Numbered from the stretch's first letter, positions 10,066 through 20,536 are shown. The stretch is DNA of 64,000 bases from Dolomedes plantarius (GCA_907164885.2 OU015499.1:146745618-146809617); one strand, 5' to 3'. Notes: a model not told the origin generated them from the letters alone. Program-made: numbers and translations.

Positions 10066-11184
10066 TGTCGTAAAGGGCCTGTCCTGACTTTATTTGGTTT
10101 GGACGTGAATTCGTATTTTATTTGTGGTAGTACATTTTATGTTATCAAAAGGGGTAGTTGGGTGCGTTGTGTTTAGGTATTTGGTTGAATAACACTCCAG
10201 ACTCTGGACATGATTGGCCTACGAACAGATTATGAAATCTTAACCTACAAACTTTCCTCAAAATATACGGAAATCAACTCAATGGCGAAAGCAAGTTTTC
10301 CTTAACACAAAAATTATAGTTTATTTACAATTGCATATTATTTACAGTTTATAAAAAAAAAAGAATTATTTATGTTCATATCATCATTCGTTACATTTAA
10401 TCATTTACCTACTACTTTACGAGGTGCAGGGAGCATACGGAAAAACTACTCATACACAAGTATTTATCTATGACCCTAACTTTCCTTTTTCGCACTCAAG
10501 AATTAAATTTTAAATGACCAGGGACTGAATGTATCAAAAATTATATTTCACTCACTCTATTTCGCAGGGGCAGGATAATCATCGAAACAGCAGGGTTGCG
10601 GTTCTCTCCCTCCGAATAGCACGTTCACTTTATTGAATATCAGCTCGCTGTGGTCTGGAAATTGGGGGGTCTTGCTTCACAGGAACGTCACTGCTTCTTC
10701 CTTATGCCTTCCGTATTTGGTCTCCGGAATTCGGTGAAGTCTAGCCGCTCTCTTCTGGATCCGGTGCTCGATATTTTCTTGGATCCTGCGAGTAAGGTCC
10801 GGGAACTATGTCGACCGGTTGTCCTTCTGCCTCGCAAGTCTGGTCCCCTCCAACTAGGAACGTAGGATCGAGCCAACTCGCCCCGACCAAAACTCTAACG
10901 CTTCTCCCTCTTGACTCTTTTGTTACGTCATCTTCTACGCAGCCGATGGCCCCCCCCACATCGATCACTTACGCCGCTCTCATATATTCAGTACAAAAGG
11001 GCATTCTAATTTAACGTCGCAACCGGCGCCTAACTTGCTATCTTAGTCTACCATCTTCGAGACCTCCCATGTAGACCGCACACCTACCTCCTATCCGAAA
11101 TCAATGTAATGAAGCAAGCCTTTGATTTTAAATTCTTTCTACATTTAATTTTCTTCTTCTTAAAATTGAAGGCGCATCATTACA
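10066..11184 (-). repeat. 5' LTR of the gag-only element
   Basis: 1119 bases, the right-hand copy. On the coding strand it is the upstream LTR and should hold the promoter; a TATA-like GAATATATGAGAG occurs on that strand near 10975-10990, but a start site cannot be assigned. It is followed on the plus strand by the target duplication ATCAA (11185-11189). Confidence 0.95.
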
Positions 11185-11189
11185 ATCAA

Positions 11190-13247
11190 TTTTTTTAAAT
11201 AAACACCTTTCCATTATAATCAACTGGTGTCAAATTGCACACTCATGCTGAGTTAATATGACAAATACTTTTTGTAAGATTACCTTTATATAAATATTTT
11301 TTTCATTATATATATATACTTTATCTTCCAATTTGTCTTCAGGTTTGATAGAATATATACAACTAAGGTCTGATTTTTTTTAAGCTTTCCATAAAACTGT
11401 TATATCAATTTTTGAACTTACCTTGTTTAATATTTTAAAACAGCATCTTAATAAGGCATGTTATAGTAATTTTAATAAAACACAACTTTTCATCAATTTT
11501 TTTTTTATTTTAACAAAAAATTTAATAAAATTTAATTTTACATTGTCAAAAATACGCAGTTCTTTTATCTGTCCCTCCTTCTGTCTTTCGAAAAAAGGAA
11601 AAATCCCTTTATTAAGTCTTCAACAAATTTTTCCGTTATGACTTCTCCCTGGTGAGCCAGTCTGACAGAAGCTGTGAATAGAAAAATCAGTACAGTAAAT
11701 GAGTCAAAAGAAAAATAGCTATATATGCACCAAACAGTCAAACAAAAATGCCTGATTAAGTTTGTTTTTTTAATTTTTTAGAAACAAGTTAACTTATTAT
11801 GAAATCTAACCCTAGCATTTACTTCATAATCAAAAAATTTCTTCATGTTGCATGAACTTGTCTTAACTATTACTTCAGGTATGTATAAGTAAAGGTTTAC
11901 TTATTTGCTAAATTATCAAAGCACAAAACAAAACAACAATTTCAAATATGCAAACTAAATTAACATCAGAGACAAATTAGACACTGCACGGATCTTTAAT
12001 AATTTTAGTACATATTTATTTACATGAATACATCAACTCTCTGAAAACATACTTAAAATTTAGACATGAAAAATTAAAATATCAAGAGATATTGGCAGAA
12101 ATTTCTTTACATTATAAGAACTAATCATCTTAAACTGCTTGCATGTATTTAGCAAAGTTTATTTTCATAAATTAACAGAGCAGAAAATTAAAGAATAATT
12201 TGAAATATTTGAACCAAATTAAAATTAGAAAAATAAGACATTTTAGTATATGATAGATAAGATTAATTTCCACATACATTTTACCAATACAACATTGAAA
12301 AAACTAAGGTGAAATTTTCCTTCTCTTAACCACACAGTAAACAATATTTTCTCGGTAAAAGTCAAATTAATTCTGTAGCATCAAAAGCCCAACAGTTTGT
12401 AAATGTACGTTTGTCAGCACAAAGCTTTTTATTAGCACAATATCTTTCATGAAAAAAAACCAACACTATAATAATTTTAGACAATATTTATAACTCCCCA
12501 AATATGAAAAAAAATACAAATGTTTGTACAAAATATCAACCCAACTAATGCCTTTCTATCTACTAAACATCACAGTATCTATATATTTCAGTTGCTAAGC
12601 CAGGCTGATTCTTTGGGCTGTCTGGGAGAGAAAACTACTGCATCAATTTATTTCATTTTGGTCTTAAACAAAAGATTTTAATCTATAGATGTGTCAAATA
12701 TGGTTTTTGTAACCATAATCTCTATTAATTAGCGATAATTTATAATCTAAAATTGCTTTCTGTGCATGCTCAATGACATGTTTAAATCTGGCTTTAGATA
12801 CTCACTAAGCACGAGGCTGCATAAACTACTGCATAAAATACTGTACTAATTAGATATAACTAAGAATTTAAAACACCTTAACATAATGATTTAAAAATAC
12901 ATATTTAATAAAGTGAATCAAATAATACTAGTAGGAAACAAGGGAAAATAAAAAAGAGTGAAGAACAAGACTTAAGTTTATACAAATAGGCCAAGAATTC
13001 AAAGCAAGTTTTTACCTAGAATCAATCATTCATAAGATGATAACCACACTTCCAATTCTTTCATCTATGGTACTAATGAGATCAGGACTGGCAGTCAAAT
13101 AAAAATTTCCAGAATTTCCAACTCAATCTTATTTCCTCTGCTTTTTCTATATGAATCACATGCTGCATACCAGTTCCTTGAATACATGATCTTATAGATA
13201 GCTAAAAATAGAAAAATAAGTCATATACCATGGGATTGTCAAAATAC
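11190..13247. other. Noncoding AT-rich DNA
   Basis: About 2 kb with no coding frame, RNA gene or repeat that I can support. The 72-residue frame at 11423-11641 is low in complexity and probably chance. Confidence 0.5.
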
Positions 13248-13530
13248 AGTCTTTAATATTATGTACAAACTTTATAAAATATATTGTCAAAAATATTGCT
13301 AAAAATGTAAATATTATAATAAGTAGCAGCTAATCAAATGTTAAAGACAAGTGATTTATTTTAATGAGTGATCAGTTTACTTCATAAATAGTCTTTAAAA
13401 TTATGTACAAACTGTATTAAGTATATTGTCAAAAATTGCTTAAAATGTAAATATTACAATAACTAGCAGATAATCAGATGTTAAAGACAAATGAATTATT
13501 TTAATGAGTGATCTGCATACTTCATAAATA
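13248..13530 (+). repeat. Tandem duplication of a ~141-bp segment
   Basis: 13248-13389 and 13390-13530 are adjacent copies with about 10-15 percent differences. Shared landmarks are ATTATGTACAAACT, TATATTGTCAAAAAT, GATGTTAAAGACAA-type and TTTTAATGAGTGATC. It is noncoding and old enough to have diverged. Confidence 0.85.
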
Positions 13531-14041
13531 CTTTGTATTGATATTTTACTTTCAAACAAAATATTTAACATGAAATATCTGTTCGAGTCTGAGACACACA
13601 ATTATTTTAAACTGAAATAAAATACAATTGCTAAGTTGATAGTAAGGAGAGAAAAATTACTGAAATTTCACCAAAGCAGACAGCTGATTGTATTTTATCC
13701 TTGTATTCATAAGCTAGTGATTAACTGACGCTCTTTATAAATTTGACAATTTAATAGAGTAGGTTTTCTAAATTTATGAAGTAAGCTGTGAGATATAAAC
13801 TTATAAACAACTTAAATACACTTAGAATAAAAGGTTCAACTTCTTATATAAAATGTTCAATAAACTTTAATAACAGAAATGTGAGCATAAATAAAAGTTT
13901 ACCATAATGTTTTTATTATAAATACTCTAGTTAGAAATAATCTTACTGAAAGTACAAGGTAAGAATCATCAGTAAACACCAAATTTGGTCAACTATTCAA
14001 TTTAAAACTTTCTGCGATTAACTAAAGTAACTCAACCATTT
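13531..14041. other. Noncoding AT-rich DNA
   Basis: No feature recognised. Confidence 0.5.
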
Positions 14042-14431
14042 GTGAAATATTACGATTTTTTTGAAATTGAATAACATTAGAATTGAAATTTGAGTAGTAT
14101 TCAAAAGTTATACAATAAGAAAAATAAATATAATATAAATAAAATGAGAAAAAAAATATTGCATCGAATTTTTGTTAAGGATCATATCATTATTAAAACC
14201 TATAGATTTTAACAATGATTAATGACAATTAGCCTTAACATATATGTTGAGACTAAAGACATAATCGGGATCTTCAGTTTTCACAGTTTGCAAAAGCGGG
14301 GAAAAAACCAACTTTCTTAAAAGTTTTCCACAATTTTCCGATTTTATCTGAACTTCTATTAACGTTATAATTTATTTCAAGTTAAGTTGGGAGGGGCACG
14401 TGCCCCCTGTGTTTCCCCGACTCTACGCCTA
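14042..14431 (+). repeat. Dispersed repeat A, copy 1
   Basis: This segment is a diverged direct copy of 18494-18815. Shared blocks include TTTTTTGAAATTGAATAA, ATTGCATCGAATTT-type, GGATCATATCATT, CAACTTTCTTAAAAGTTTT-type and CTGAACTTCTATTAACGTT. After the shared part, copy 1 continues GGGGCACGTGCCCC and ends near CCGACTCTACGCCTATGG, which resembles the end of a hAT-type transposon read outwards. It carries no ORF and is probably a non-autonomous transposon. Confidence 0.75.
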
Positions 14432-14454
14432 TGGTACTCGTTATTAAACATTTT

Positions 14455-14700
14455 AAAATGTTTAAAAATTTTAGTAATTACTAAAATTCAAAATTACTTA
14501 ATTACTAAATTAGTAATAATAACTTAGTTACTAAATTAGTAACTACAAATTACTTATTAATTAGTAAATTAGTAACTACAAATTACTTATTAATTAGTAA
14601 ATTACTAATTAATTAATAACTAATTAGTAATTAATCAGTAATTAATTCATACTAATTAATTAGTAAAAATACTTAATCACTAATTAGTAATTACTAAAAT
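14455..14700. repeat. Low-complexity TAATTAGTAA block
   Basis: About 245 bases made of overlapping TTAGTAA, TTACTAATTA and ACTACAAATTACTTATTAAT motifs in both orientations. It is a degenerate simple repeat able to pair with itself. Confidence 0.8.
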
Positions 14701-14737
14701 TCATTGTGCTCTCTCCTTCTTTTAATGGAACTTTGTT

Positions 14738-14803
14738 TGATAAAAAAGCTTTAAAATTATTAAATACCTTAAGGTATTTAATGATTTTAAAGCTTTTTTA
14801 TCA
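14738..14803. repeat. Near-perfect 66-bp palindrome
   Basis: The arms 14738-14770 and 14771-14803 are 33 bases each with no loop, centred on CCTTAAGG, and differ at one position. The outer part is TGATAAAAAAGCTTTAAAAT. Confidence 0.9.
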
Positions 14804-14908
14804 TTTTACGTATCCCCCGTGCCTACCCGACGCTAGAACGAGTTAGAACGACATACGGGTGACATTTTGCAGTAACTGAACGCAGTTGGGAGAACGTTCT
14901 TTTGCAAT

Positions 14909-15230
14909 TGTTGGCCCAACAACACTCATTAGCTGTTAGGCCAACGGCATTTTTATACTTGTTGGCCCAACAGCACTAATTTGCAGCTGGGCCAACCATA
15001 TTTTGTAACTGTTGGCCCAACAGCTTCCATTTGCAGTTGGGCCAACCATATTTTGTAACCGTTGGCCCAACCGCTTCCATTTGCAGTTGGGCCAACCATA
15101 TTTTGTAACCGTTGACCCAACCGCTTTCATTTGCAGTTGGCCCATCTGAATTTCTGAAATTTCTGCCAACGGTAACCATTCCCCAACGATGACACGAAAA
15201 TATGCGGTTGGGCCAACGGTGTGTGTTACT
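14909..15230. repeat. 50-bp tandem array with inverted GTTGGCCCAAC cores
   Basis: GTTGGCCCAAC recurs at 14910/14911, 14961, 15011, 15061 and (GTTGACCCAAC) 15111, an exact 50-base period over most of the array. Each unit also carries the opposite-sense CAGTTGGGCCAACC, so each repeat can form a small hairpin. Degenerate copies continue to about 15225. The minus-strand open frames across it have the repeat's period and are not genes. Confidence 0.92.
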
Positions 15231-15232
15231 TG

Positions 15233-15234
<2 letters not shown>

Positions 15235-15292
<58 letters not shown>
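15235..15292. repeat. (TA)n microsatellite
   Basis: About 58 bases of uninterrupted TA directly next to the 50-bp array. Confidence 0.97.
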
Positions 15293-15296
<4 letters not shown>

Positions 15297-15558
15297 AGCA
15301 AATTTTGTCAAACTATTTTAAAAACCCAGATTCACACCTACAGGGAGAAGCAAATGGAAGCAATGTCAGTATAATCTTTTGTTGATGGAGTTTTTTTATC
15401 ATAAGATAGTTTGACGACTTATTTAACAATATCAAAACGCTTATTTTTTAACATATAAAAGGATACAATTAAAGGTATAAAATATATGTGATAATAGAAA
15501 ATTTAAAACATATTTTTAAATTTAATAATTCAATATGCTATATATTTACTTCAGACTA
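15293..15558. other. Noncoding AT-rich DNA
   Basis: No gene seen. It ends in the left 8-bp target duplication (TACACGAC, 15559-15566) of the hAT element. Confidence 0.5.
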
Positions 15559-15714
15559 TACACGACCAGTGGCGTACCTAGACCATTTGGGGCCCGGGGC
15601 GGATTTATTTTTGGGCCCCCCCAATAAAAATGGTAATTTTTAACTTTTTCTAATGACATCTAGCCTTTCTTTGCCTTAATCAGACAGTTTCCTTAGGCTA
15701 TTGACCTGTGCAGA

Positions 15715-16415
15715 CAGTGGCGTGCTCAGGATTTTGTTCTGGGCGGTCAAGGCCTCCATGTGCTAGGGATCATCCATTTCCCTGACGCCCTATTATCAGG
15801 GTGGACTAGAAGGGGGTTTCTTCTTCTGGAGGGGAATGGAATACCCCTAGCCGAAGAGGAGGGGGGGGTCAGGGGGTCCTCCCCCAGAAAATTTTGAAAA
15901 TTAGGTGTTAAATTGTGCCATTTTAGGCTATCTAGAGTACTAGATGCCACTTCTTAAAAATCATATATCTATGAATTCGGATAAAATATTTAAAGCGATG
16001 TCCTCGTCATTATTGGAATGAAAATCTAACAAGAAGTGCTTTTTAAAGCAGATACGCGACGAAACAGTGCGTGCGTGCCCTGTTGAAAAAAAGACGCCTT
16101 CAATACTTTGATAGGCAAGGGTTCGGTTCACTCTCGCGGTTCGCGGATAGTACTGTAGAAGTGTATAAACAGCGCTCGGCACTTGGTTTTAGAAATACTG
16201 TTTCTGGCACTATATAGCGCTAAAATTGTAACAATAAAGATCACTAAAAATGTAAGTGCATTAAAGATCGTAATGGTAAAAAATAAATAACACAATTACT
16301 ATTAGGCCTATACGAAATATTTTTGCATTATTTTGTAAATTTTAAAAAACTATTTTAACTCTGTGGGGGGGGGGGGGTCCTGTCCCGCTTCCCCCCCCCA
16401 GTCGGCACGCCCCTG
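15715..16415. mobile_element. Nested non-autonomous hAT-type element (701 bp)
   Basis: Begins CAGTGGCGTGCTCAGG and ends CGGCACGCCCCTG (inverted ends CAGTGGCGTGC / CAGGGGCGTGC). It is flanked by the exact 8-bp duplication TGTGCAGA at 15707-15714 and 16416-16423, so it inserted into the larger hAT. It has no transposase; the short frames at 15747-15950 and 15961-16182 have no recognisable features. Long G and C runs lie close to the right end. Confidence 0.88.
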
Positions 16416-16499
16416 TGTGCAGAGAAAAAATTGACAGAATAAGGGAGCGAACTCGTGCAGTACGAGGTGAGCAATGATCATTACTGTTTAATCGTTAAA

Positions 16500-16625
16500 T
16501 TAATAAAAAAAGTCTTATGTCAAGGCCTGGGTTCGAGCAATCGAACCAATGACGTACCGCTCGGCACAGCTCCGCGACCAGCGTTCTAACCGCCTGAGCC
16601 GTGAGCTCTCTAACTTACTGTTCGG
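16500..16625 (-). ncRNA. tRNA-derived SINE or tRNA pseudogene
   Basis: On the minus strand a box-A-like CGGCTCAGGCGG is followed by a box-B-like GGTTCGATTGC (consensus GGTTCGANTCC) at tRNA-like distance, then by a run of seven T at about 16505 that would stop RNA polymerase III. The T-arm region is an extended palindrome (GGTTCGAGCAATCGAACC on the plus strand). The cloverleaf is not intact, so a SINE head or degenerate tRNA is likelier than a working tRNA. Confidence 0.5.
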
Positions 16626-17124
16626 TACAAGGTTAAAATCAATTGTACGGCGCTGGTTTTCGTTGTATGAATTTTTCGTCAGGCCAAGGTGAATGGTAAA
16701 AGGCTTGGCCGTTTGATTAATAAAAGCGATAATAGTTAAAGAAAAAATTCATATTAAAAAGAAAAGGAGCCATTTTGGCGCCAATACTTACTTATAATAT
16801 TCAGGTAACTTCAAGGAAAACCAAAGAAATACCTCACTTTGATCTACGTTAACTTTATTGGTAATTCAACTTAAAAAATTTTTACTTTTCACAAGGCAAT
16901 ACACATTCACAGTATCAGTATGAAAAATATAGAATGGGAATACATCACCTAGAAAGTGCCGTGTTGTGTGAAACCATGTTATATGAGACCCAGGGACATT
17001 TCCAAAAGGAGGGGGGGAGTTGCGTTCTGAAAACTTATTAAAAACAAACATTTTTTAAAAAATTCCATATAAGCAAGTTAAATTAAGAATTCTGTATTAA
17101 TTTCAAATAGGTAAAAGCCTCCTT
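16626..17124. other. Noncoding interior of the hAT element
   Basis: No gene recognised between the tRNA-like unit and the transposase C-terminus. The minus-strand frame at 16866-17051 is short and featureless. Confidence 0.5.
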
Positions 17125-18198
17125 TTAAAATCGTCCTTTTCTAACTTTTGCATCAGAAAATTGTCTAATTGTCTCATGAAAGTTTATTTTCATAGCCAAC
17201 TTGTTCTCGATGGATAACATTGCTAGGCCATTTAGTCTGATTTGGCTCATTGTTGAGCGCAAATAGTTTTTGATGACTTTCAATTTCGAAAAACTTCTTT
17301 CACAAGTTGCGACTGAAATGCAAATCGTCAAAAACAACTTTAGTGCTAAACACAAGTTTGGTACTGACTCTTGAAATTCCAAGAATGAACTGCAAAACTT
17401 GAAGAGCTGACCACTTTTTGACTTCCTCTGTATTAATATTTGAAGGTTATCATTATGGAATGGAATAATATATCTCCTAATGAAACATTCAAACGGGTTC
17501 AATCTATGCAGAAACGATTGATGGAGGTCCTTAGACGTAAGGACTATCCGACCAGTTACGTCTTAGTCTTTTTATTTCTGGCAAAACCTCGTCCTTTGAA
17601 AAATCATCTTAACTTTCAGTTAGACGAGAAATAAGTTCTGGCAATTTCTCATCTGGAGCTTTGTTCAAATTAACCGACTGCAAGACTTCAAATTTGTTAT
17701 GAATGTTCTCCATGGATTTTGTTCTTGTTTGGAATTCCAAATACAACCTATCTACACATTGGAACATGGACCTCCTTAGTTCTTCTTGTAAAGATAAACC
17801 CTCATCTTTAGCTTTTTCACCCGGCATCATCTTTTTCGATCTTTTTCTGCCTCTCTTTTCAATAGCAATTCCCATTTCTTCACATTTCTGGGAAGCGAAG
17901 TCCAAAGCATCACTAACTAAAGATTCTCTTCTTTCCTTAATAAAAAGTTCAATGCTCTTAGTTTATTTAAAGCCTTGTCCAAGGAAATCCCCTGAATTTG
18001 CAGGTAGTGTTGAGTGTGGTTGATTTCCTCCAAAATGTCTGACCACAGGCGTAGAAACGCTATAAACTTAAAATCGCAAACATTTGCCATTATAATCTGA
18101 GCTGATCCTCTTGTATCTAGGTTTTCAGACTCGTCGCACAGCTTCTCCACTGCATCGATCAATTTTCCAAATTTTCCAAAATACACAACATTATTCAA
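17125..18198 (-). pseudogene. Broken hAT (ZMYM1-like) transposase, C-terminal half
   Basis: Three open pieces on the minus strand follow one another in the order of the family. 18198-17917 carries CDESENLDTRGSAQ, KFIAFLRLWSDILEEIN and YLQIQGISLDKALNKL. About 17930-17609 carries SDALDFASQKCEEMG and a basic stretch. 17502-17125 carries the C-terminal dimerisation domain with TICISVATCERSFSKLKVI, NYLRSTMSQIRLN and LAMLSIENK. The frame changes near 17925 and again between 17609 and 17502, where several stops also lie. The N-terminal zinc finger and DUF4371 parts are missing. A possible splice donor (ACAG|GTAAGC) lies at about 18242 on this strand. Family assignment is firm; the gene is dead. Confidence 0.88.
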
Positions 18199-18493
18199 AT
18201 TTTTACACTAAAGCCAGAATCTGACAAAAAGAATCGGCTTACCTGTAATTTCCAGGCTCATCGTCGTCATTCGTCAGTCTTTCCTCAACCTAATGCTTAA
18301 ATCGGGACTTCTGACACCAGAAAACTAACCAATTTATAACAGGGCACGATTTAGAAAATTCTTGACTTTAGGCACAACTCGGGATGGGCGTAGCGTGCTT
18401 ATAACTTTTTTTTTTTTTTTTGGGGGGGGGGGGCACGAATTGAATTCAGTTAGGGCCCTCCTCAGCGCTTTGACTACCGGACGGTCCTTAAAA

Positions 18494-18815
18494 TATGAAA
18501 TATTGGGATTTTTTGAAATTGAATAAAAATAGAATTGATGTTTGAGTAGTTAGTTGAGTAGTTATACAATGAGAAAAATAAATAAAATATTAATAAAATC
18601 AGAAAAAAAATAATAGCATCGAATTTATGCTATGGATCATATCATTGTTAAAATCTATGTTAAGGCTAAATACATAATCGGAATCTTCAGTTTCACAGTT
18701 TGAAAAGGCGGCAAAAAACCCAGCTTTCTTAAAAGTTTTCTACAATTTTATGGTTTTAACTGAACTTCTATTAACGTTTTAATTTATTTCGAGTTAAGTG
18801 GGGGGGGGGCACGTG
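18494..18815 (+). repeat. Dispersed repeat A, copy 2
   Basis: Diverged direct copy of 14042-14402, here inside the hAT element. Relative to copy 1 it lacks about 30 bases (a short hairpin in copy 1) and ends in a G run before CACGTG. A T16-G12 homopolymer junction lies just upstream at about 18407-18432. Confidence 0.75.
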
Positions 18816-19018
18816 AAATGTTGGAAGTCGTTAAAATATGCAAGTGTAATATTTTATAAAGACAATAACGTTCTTCTCTGATTTTTTTAAAATTAAAAAT
18901 GTAATTTTTTGTAGTAAAGTTATCATTCAATTTTAAAAAAGGCCCCTGTCGTGGGGCCCCCTTAGTAAGTGGGGCCCGGGGCGGACCTCCCCCCCGCCCC
19001 GCCCTGGGTCCGCCACTG

Positions 19019-19086
19019 TACACGACCTCCTCCCATCTTTTTAGAGACCTTCTTGTGGGTCGCGAACCACAGTTTTCGCACCACTG
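19019..19086 (-). mobile_element. Terminal fragment of another hAT-type element
   Basis: Read on the minus strand the sequence starts CAGTGGTGCGAAAACTGTGG and continues TTCGCGACCCAC. This is the typical form of Charlie/hAT terminal repeats (CAGTGGTTCTCAAC... family). The 15567-19018 hAT probably inserted into it. The other end was not found. Confidence 0.55.
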
Positions 19087-19217
19087 CACTAAATATTTCC
19101 ATGATCCTGTTGGTCATCTGCAGGGAGATGGCGGTCCCTTTTGTTCGCACGAGTGAGTTCTTCCCTTGGTGCTCAGCTGGTTCATTTAATCAATCTCTCA
19201 GCGTTCTCTTTCTCTAA

Positions 19218-19605
19218 GGAGCTCCAGAAGGAGATGAGTATAGAAAATAAACTTCTGCTTTACAAAACAGTACTTCGACCTATACTTCTTTATGCAGTAC
19301 CTGCATGGGGGTCAGCGGCTAACAGTCATGTCCAGAAATTGCAATGCACACAAAATAAAACCTTACGTCTAATCACTAAAGCCAATAGATATAAAACTAA
19401 CTACTCTCTCCACAAAGATCTAAGTATTGAACCCATTCGCCTGACTATAATTAATCTCGCCACTAAATTTTATAATAGTCTTTACTCCACCCCTAATGAA
19501 GAAATTGCCAATCTTCCGGATTATGACAATAGAGAATTTAATCGTAGACCTAGAGCGACTCTAGTGCTTGACACTGGGATTACTCCCAACTCTTCTTTCC
19601 CCTAA
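19218..19605 (+). pseudogene. 5'-truncated jockey-like LINE, reverse transcriptase C-terminus
   Basis: About 130 codons correspond to the end of ORF2 of jockey-clade LINEs: MSIENKLLLYKTVLRPILLY, then PAWGSAANSHVQKLQ, then QNKTLRLITKANRY, then NLATKFYNSL, with a stop after a hydrophilic tail at 19603-19605. The fingers, palm (with the YADD box) and endonuclease are missing, as expected for a 5'-truncated insertion. The frame appears open from about 19141, but family-like sequence starts near 19230. Downstream to about 20250 is probably the 3' UTR, T-rich and noncoding; no clear poly(A) tail or target duplication was found. Confidence 0.85.
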
Positions 19606-20354
19606 TTTAAAATTTCTTTTTTCTTTCTTTTTGTCATTCCGTTTTCCTTAAATTCTTTCTAGACCGCTTTTTCCCCCCTCCCCATCTTTCCTAATTATAT
19701 GCAGTCACATCCTCCTACGCTTTTTTAAAAAAGGTAGTGTGTCGTGTCGTTGGTGTAATAAGCCTCTGCGAATCCTCATGGTCAAATTGTGAGCCGTCCT
19801 CCCTGATAATATCTTCTTCTAAGCTCCTGGATCCTGTTTCGTCAACCAATTAGGTTGCGGGGCACATTTTGCTCTCGACCAGTAGTTAAGTTTGATCTTT
19901 TTTAACCTCTGTAATAGAAATTCATCATCTTGCTTCCTTTATCGGACTGTTTTCAAGCACGGGTTGCTTGATAGTTCTTTCCCATCCTGGGTTTGATCCC
20001 AGCATTTAATATCTTTGCTGCTCGCGGTCCTCTGTGGCTCGTCTTCGACTTTTGAGAGTTTAATCTTTATATTTTGCTTTTTATTTTATCTTATAATGGA
20101 ACATTTTTTTTGACAACTCTTGCTGGTTTAATTTTGTGTTAACTTTAACTTACTTAATTCTAACATTTTTGATTTTACTTTTGTAACTTCTGTAATTTAT
20201 TTTGTAACCTTTTTTTAAAAATTTTAACTTGATTGATTTCTTCTTGGACCATGCGTGAAAAGCTTCAGTGCTTCCCGTATCCATACCGAGGGCAAAGGGC
20301 TTGTTTAGCCCTATTTGGAACCTCACGAAAACTTTTTGTCCATGTCCATGTATG
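19606..20354. other. Probable LINE 3' UTR and junction DNA
   Basis: Noncoding, T-rich. A box-B-like GGGTTTGATCCCAG at about 19989-20002 has no box A at a suitable distance. From about 20355 the sequence joins the ~1.03-kb tandem repeat. Confidence 0.4.
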
Positions 20355-20536
20355 TCTCTAAGGAGCGAGCAACCTAGACAATATACCCCATTTAAACTTA
20401 CGTCATAGTTAAAGTCATGCTACTTGTGAGCGTTTGTTCCATCTCTTACCCAACCAATCTGCCTATGTCATGTCATTGACTTACCACCATGTCAATGACA
20501 CAGATCAGGCTTAACACCGATCTGCCATTCTAACAT
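20355..20536 (+). repeat. Tandem repeat unit 1, left part (split by the Mag-like element)
   Basis: Matches 25986-26180: shared blocks TATACCCCATTTAAA, TACGTCATAGT, TGTGAGCGTTTGTTCCATC, TATGTCATGTCATTGAC, CACAGATCAGGCTTAACACC and TCTGCCATTCTAAC. The unit resumes after the retrotransposon at 25131. Confidence 0.88.

Larger units (their letters stand above)
4770..11184 (-). mobile_element. Young gag-only (non-autonomous) LTR retrotransposon
   Basis: The element spans 6415 bases and is bounded by long direct repeats (4770-5887 and 10066-11184). It is flanked by a perfect 5-bp target duplication, ATCAA at 4765-4769 and 11185-11189. The coding strand is minus: the primer-binding site lies next to the right LTR, the polypurine tract next to the left LTR, and the only long ORF is on the minus strand. 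The LTRs begin TGTAATG and end TTTACGACA on the coding strand (TG...CA). The internal region is only 4178 bases and has one gag-like ORF; no protease, reverse transcriptase, RNase H or integrase is seen in any frame. Movement would therefore depend on pol supplied by another element. The PBS type and gag-like N-terminus suggest the Ty3/gypsy order; lineage is uncertain. Confidence 0.93.
15567..19018 (-). mobile_element. hAT transposon with exact 8-bp target duplication
   Basis: 3452 bases, beginning CAGTGGCGTACCTAG and ending GGGTCCGCCACTG (inverted termini CAGTGGCG). It is flanked by TACACGAC at 15559-15566 and 19019-19026, an exact 8-bp duplication, which is diagnostic of hAT. Both ends also contain GGGGCCCGGGGCGGA in the same orientation. 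Inside are a broken minus-strand transposase (17125-18198), a nested 701-bp hAT-type insertion, a tRNA-like SINE and a copy of dispersed repeat A. The N-terminal half of the transposase is absent, so the copy is inactive. Confidence 0.92.

Noticed and set aside
14909..15160. CRISPR-like regular 50-bp spacing
   Set aside because: Units are continuous tandem repeats without unique spacers, in a eukaryotic context.
14936..15311. Minus-strand open frames of 111 and 121 codons
   Set aside because: They follow the 50-bp tandem repeat and run into TA repeats; the peptides are periodic translations of GTTGGCCCAAC units.
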